DNA of 15,016 nucleotides. It comes from DUZB01 sp964407525. Lineage in GTDB: Bacteria > Desulfobacterota > DSM-4660 > Desulfatiglandales > Desulfatiglandaceae. The stretch spans positions 1 to 15,016 of the forward strand of contig CAYOWC010000096.1 of NCBI GenBank assembly GCA_964407525.1, given 5' to 3'. Below the pieces are notes generated by a model. The model saw nothing but the letters and a program-made list of their open reading frames with translations, searched no databases and was not told where the DNA came from. This document shows, piece by piece, positions 13,872-15,016 of this stretch (positions are counted from its first letter, which is position 1; every line of letters starts with the position of its first letter). The position numbers and the translations under genes are program-made.

Positions 13872-15016
13872 ATGATTCAGGATCTCTGTGGGAACAACAG
13901 GGAAAAGCTTTTGGAGATCGTAGCGGAAGGTTTCGAAATCACGCGAGGCAGGCCTCTGCCCCTGGGAGCAAACGTTAAACGGGACGGGATCAATTTCGCG
14001 GTTTTTTCAAGGCATGCAACCCTCATAACCCTGGTACTCTTTTCACCCGATGAGATCGAGCCGATTATTGAATTTCCTCTAGACCCCCGTTACAACAGAA
14101 CCGGGGATGTGTGGCATGCCTTTATCAAGGGGATCGAACCACGAATCCAGTATGGATTCAGGGCGTCGGGACCATCCGATGGTGACGAAAAATTTCAAGT
14201 GTTCAACGATGGGAACATCCTCATTGACCCTTATGCAAAGGCTCTGTCAGACGGTAAAAAATGGGGAGAATATGCTTCCCAAGAAAGAAAAAAGGGAGGT
14301 GTTTCGCGACCGCTCAGGGGAGTTGTGGTTGATCACGAATTTGACTGGGAGTTTGACCAACCTTTAAATATTCATTTGGCTGATTCCATCATATATGAAA
14401 TTCATGTTCGCGGATTCACAATTCATCCTTCATCGGGAGTTGCTCATCCCGGAACTTTCTTAGGTATTGCGGAAAAAGTGCCTTACTTGAAAGATTTGGG
14501 GGTTACGGCGGTCGAGCTCATGCCCGTCACTGAATTTGATGAAACGGACAATCCCAGGGTCAACCCAGTGTCAAAAAAGCCTCTCATGAATTTCTGGGGG
14601 TATCATCCCCTGAATTTTTTTTCACCCAAAACCGGGTATTCATCTGGTGGGGAATTAGAGGCGCCGATCACGGAATTTAAATCGATGGTGAAGGCCCTGC
14701 ATAAGGCGGGCATTGAAGTTATCCTGGATATGGTCTTTAATCATACCGGCGAGGGGGAAAAAGCCCAGCAGGCTACTTCCTTTCGGGGGCTGGACAACGG
14801 GGTTTACTATATGATGGACCCTGATACCGGGGAGTATCTCAACTTCTCAGGTTGTGGGAATACGGTAAACTGCAATCATCCTGTCGTCAGGGACATGATT
14901 CTCAATTGCCTCTGTTACTGGGTTACGGAGATGCATGTGGACGGGTTCAGGTTCGATCTGGCATCCATCATGGGAAGAGGGCGGGACGGGCAGGTCCTTC
15001 GAAATCCCCCTCTTCT
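13872..15016 (+). CDS. glgX: Glycogen debranching enzyme GlgX (isoamylase type), 5' part
   Basis: The frame is open from the ATG at 13872 to the window edge, giving 381 codons of a protein that is usually about 700 residues. The N-terminus RGRPLPLGANVKRDGINFAV begins a CBM48 domain; the GH13 barrel follows from about residue 170 (SIIYEIHVRGFT). Seen within it are YHPLNFFSP, DMVFNHTGEG (conserved region I) and DGFRFDLASI (region II), whose Asp362 is the catalytic nucleophile. The enzyme hydrolyses alpha-1,6 branch points of phosphorylase-limit glycogen, which fits its place after glgP. The ribosome site is weak (GGTGG, 5 nt before the ATG). The catalytic Glu and the C-terminal domain lie beyond the window. 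Confidence 0.93.
   Translation, partial: MIQDLCGNNREKLLEIVAEGFEITRGRPLPLGANVKRDGINFAVFSRHATLITLVLFSPDEIEPIIEFPLDPRYNRTGDVWHAFIKGIEPRIQYGFRASGPSDGDEKFQVFNDGNILIDPYAKALSDGKKWGEYASQERKKGGVSRPLRGVVVDHEFDWEFDQPLNIHLADSIIYEIHVRGFTIHPSSGVAHPGTFLGIAEKVPYLKDLGVTAVELMPVTEFDETDNPRVNPVSKKPLMNFWGYHPLNFFSPKTGYSSGGELEAPITEFKSMVKALHKAGIEVILDMVFNHTGEGEKAQQATSFRGLDNGVYYMMDPDTGEYLNFSGCGNTVNCNHPVVRDMILNCLCYWVTEMHVDGFRFDLASIMGRGRDGQVLRNPPL

Overview
The window looks like ordinary chromosomal sequence from a Gram-negative, draft-assembled bacterium. It has roughly even base composition, Shine-Dalgarno sites of the AGGAGG type before most genes, and short intergenic repeat modules of a kind I associate with Desulfobacterota and other environmental genomes. 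That taxonomic guess is weak because no rRNA or phylogenetic marker is present. A run of exactly 100 N (10709-10808) shows this is a scaffold with one unfilled gap.

Layout. At 1-1269 (+) there is the probable tail of an aminotransferase gene, an omega-amidase-type nitrilase joined to it by an ATGA overlap, and a small conserved lipoprotein. At 1573-8810 (-) lies a NUDIX hydrolase preceded by a repeat cluster. Beyond it is a cluster transcribed leftward in the order acoX, acoA (E1 alpha), acoB (E1 beta), acoC (E2), lpdA (E3) and a Lin0512-family gene of unknown function. At 9114-15016 (+) are a BicA-like SulP anion transporter fused to STAS and cyclic-nucleotide-binding domains, glycogen phosphorylase glgP, and the 5' half of the glycogen debranching gene glgX, which runs off the window.

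How the genes work together. The aco-type cluster encodes a complete thiamine-diphosphate, lipoyl and FAD dehydrogenase complex. The short E1 subunits and the AcoX gene point to acetoin cleavage (acetoin + CoA + NAD+ to acetaldehyde + acetyl-CoA + NADH), although a 2-oxoacid substrate cannot be excluded. GlgP and GlgX together would degrade glycogen to glucose-1-phosphate and short maltodextrins. The SulP protein starts this co-directional group and may be a bicarbonate or sulfate importer gated by a cyclic nucleotide.

The most interesting points are the Lin0512 gene at the end of the dehydrogenase operon, the two tandem subunit-binding domains in E2, the degenerate NAD-binding motif in E3, the SulP-STAS-cNMP fusion, and the inverted-repeat modules in most of the longer intergenic gaps. 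I found no phage, transposase, CRISPR array or RNA gene.
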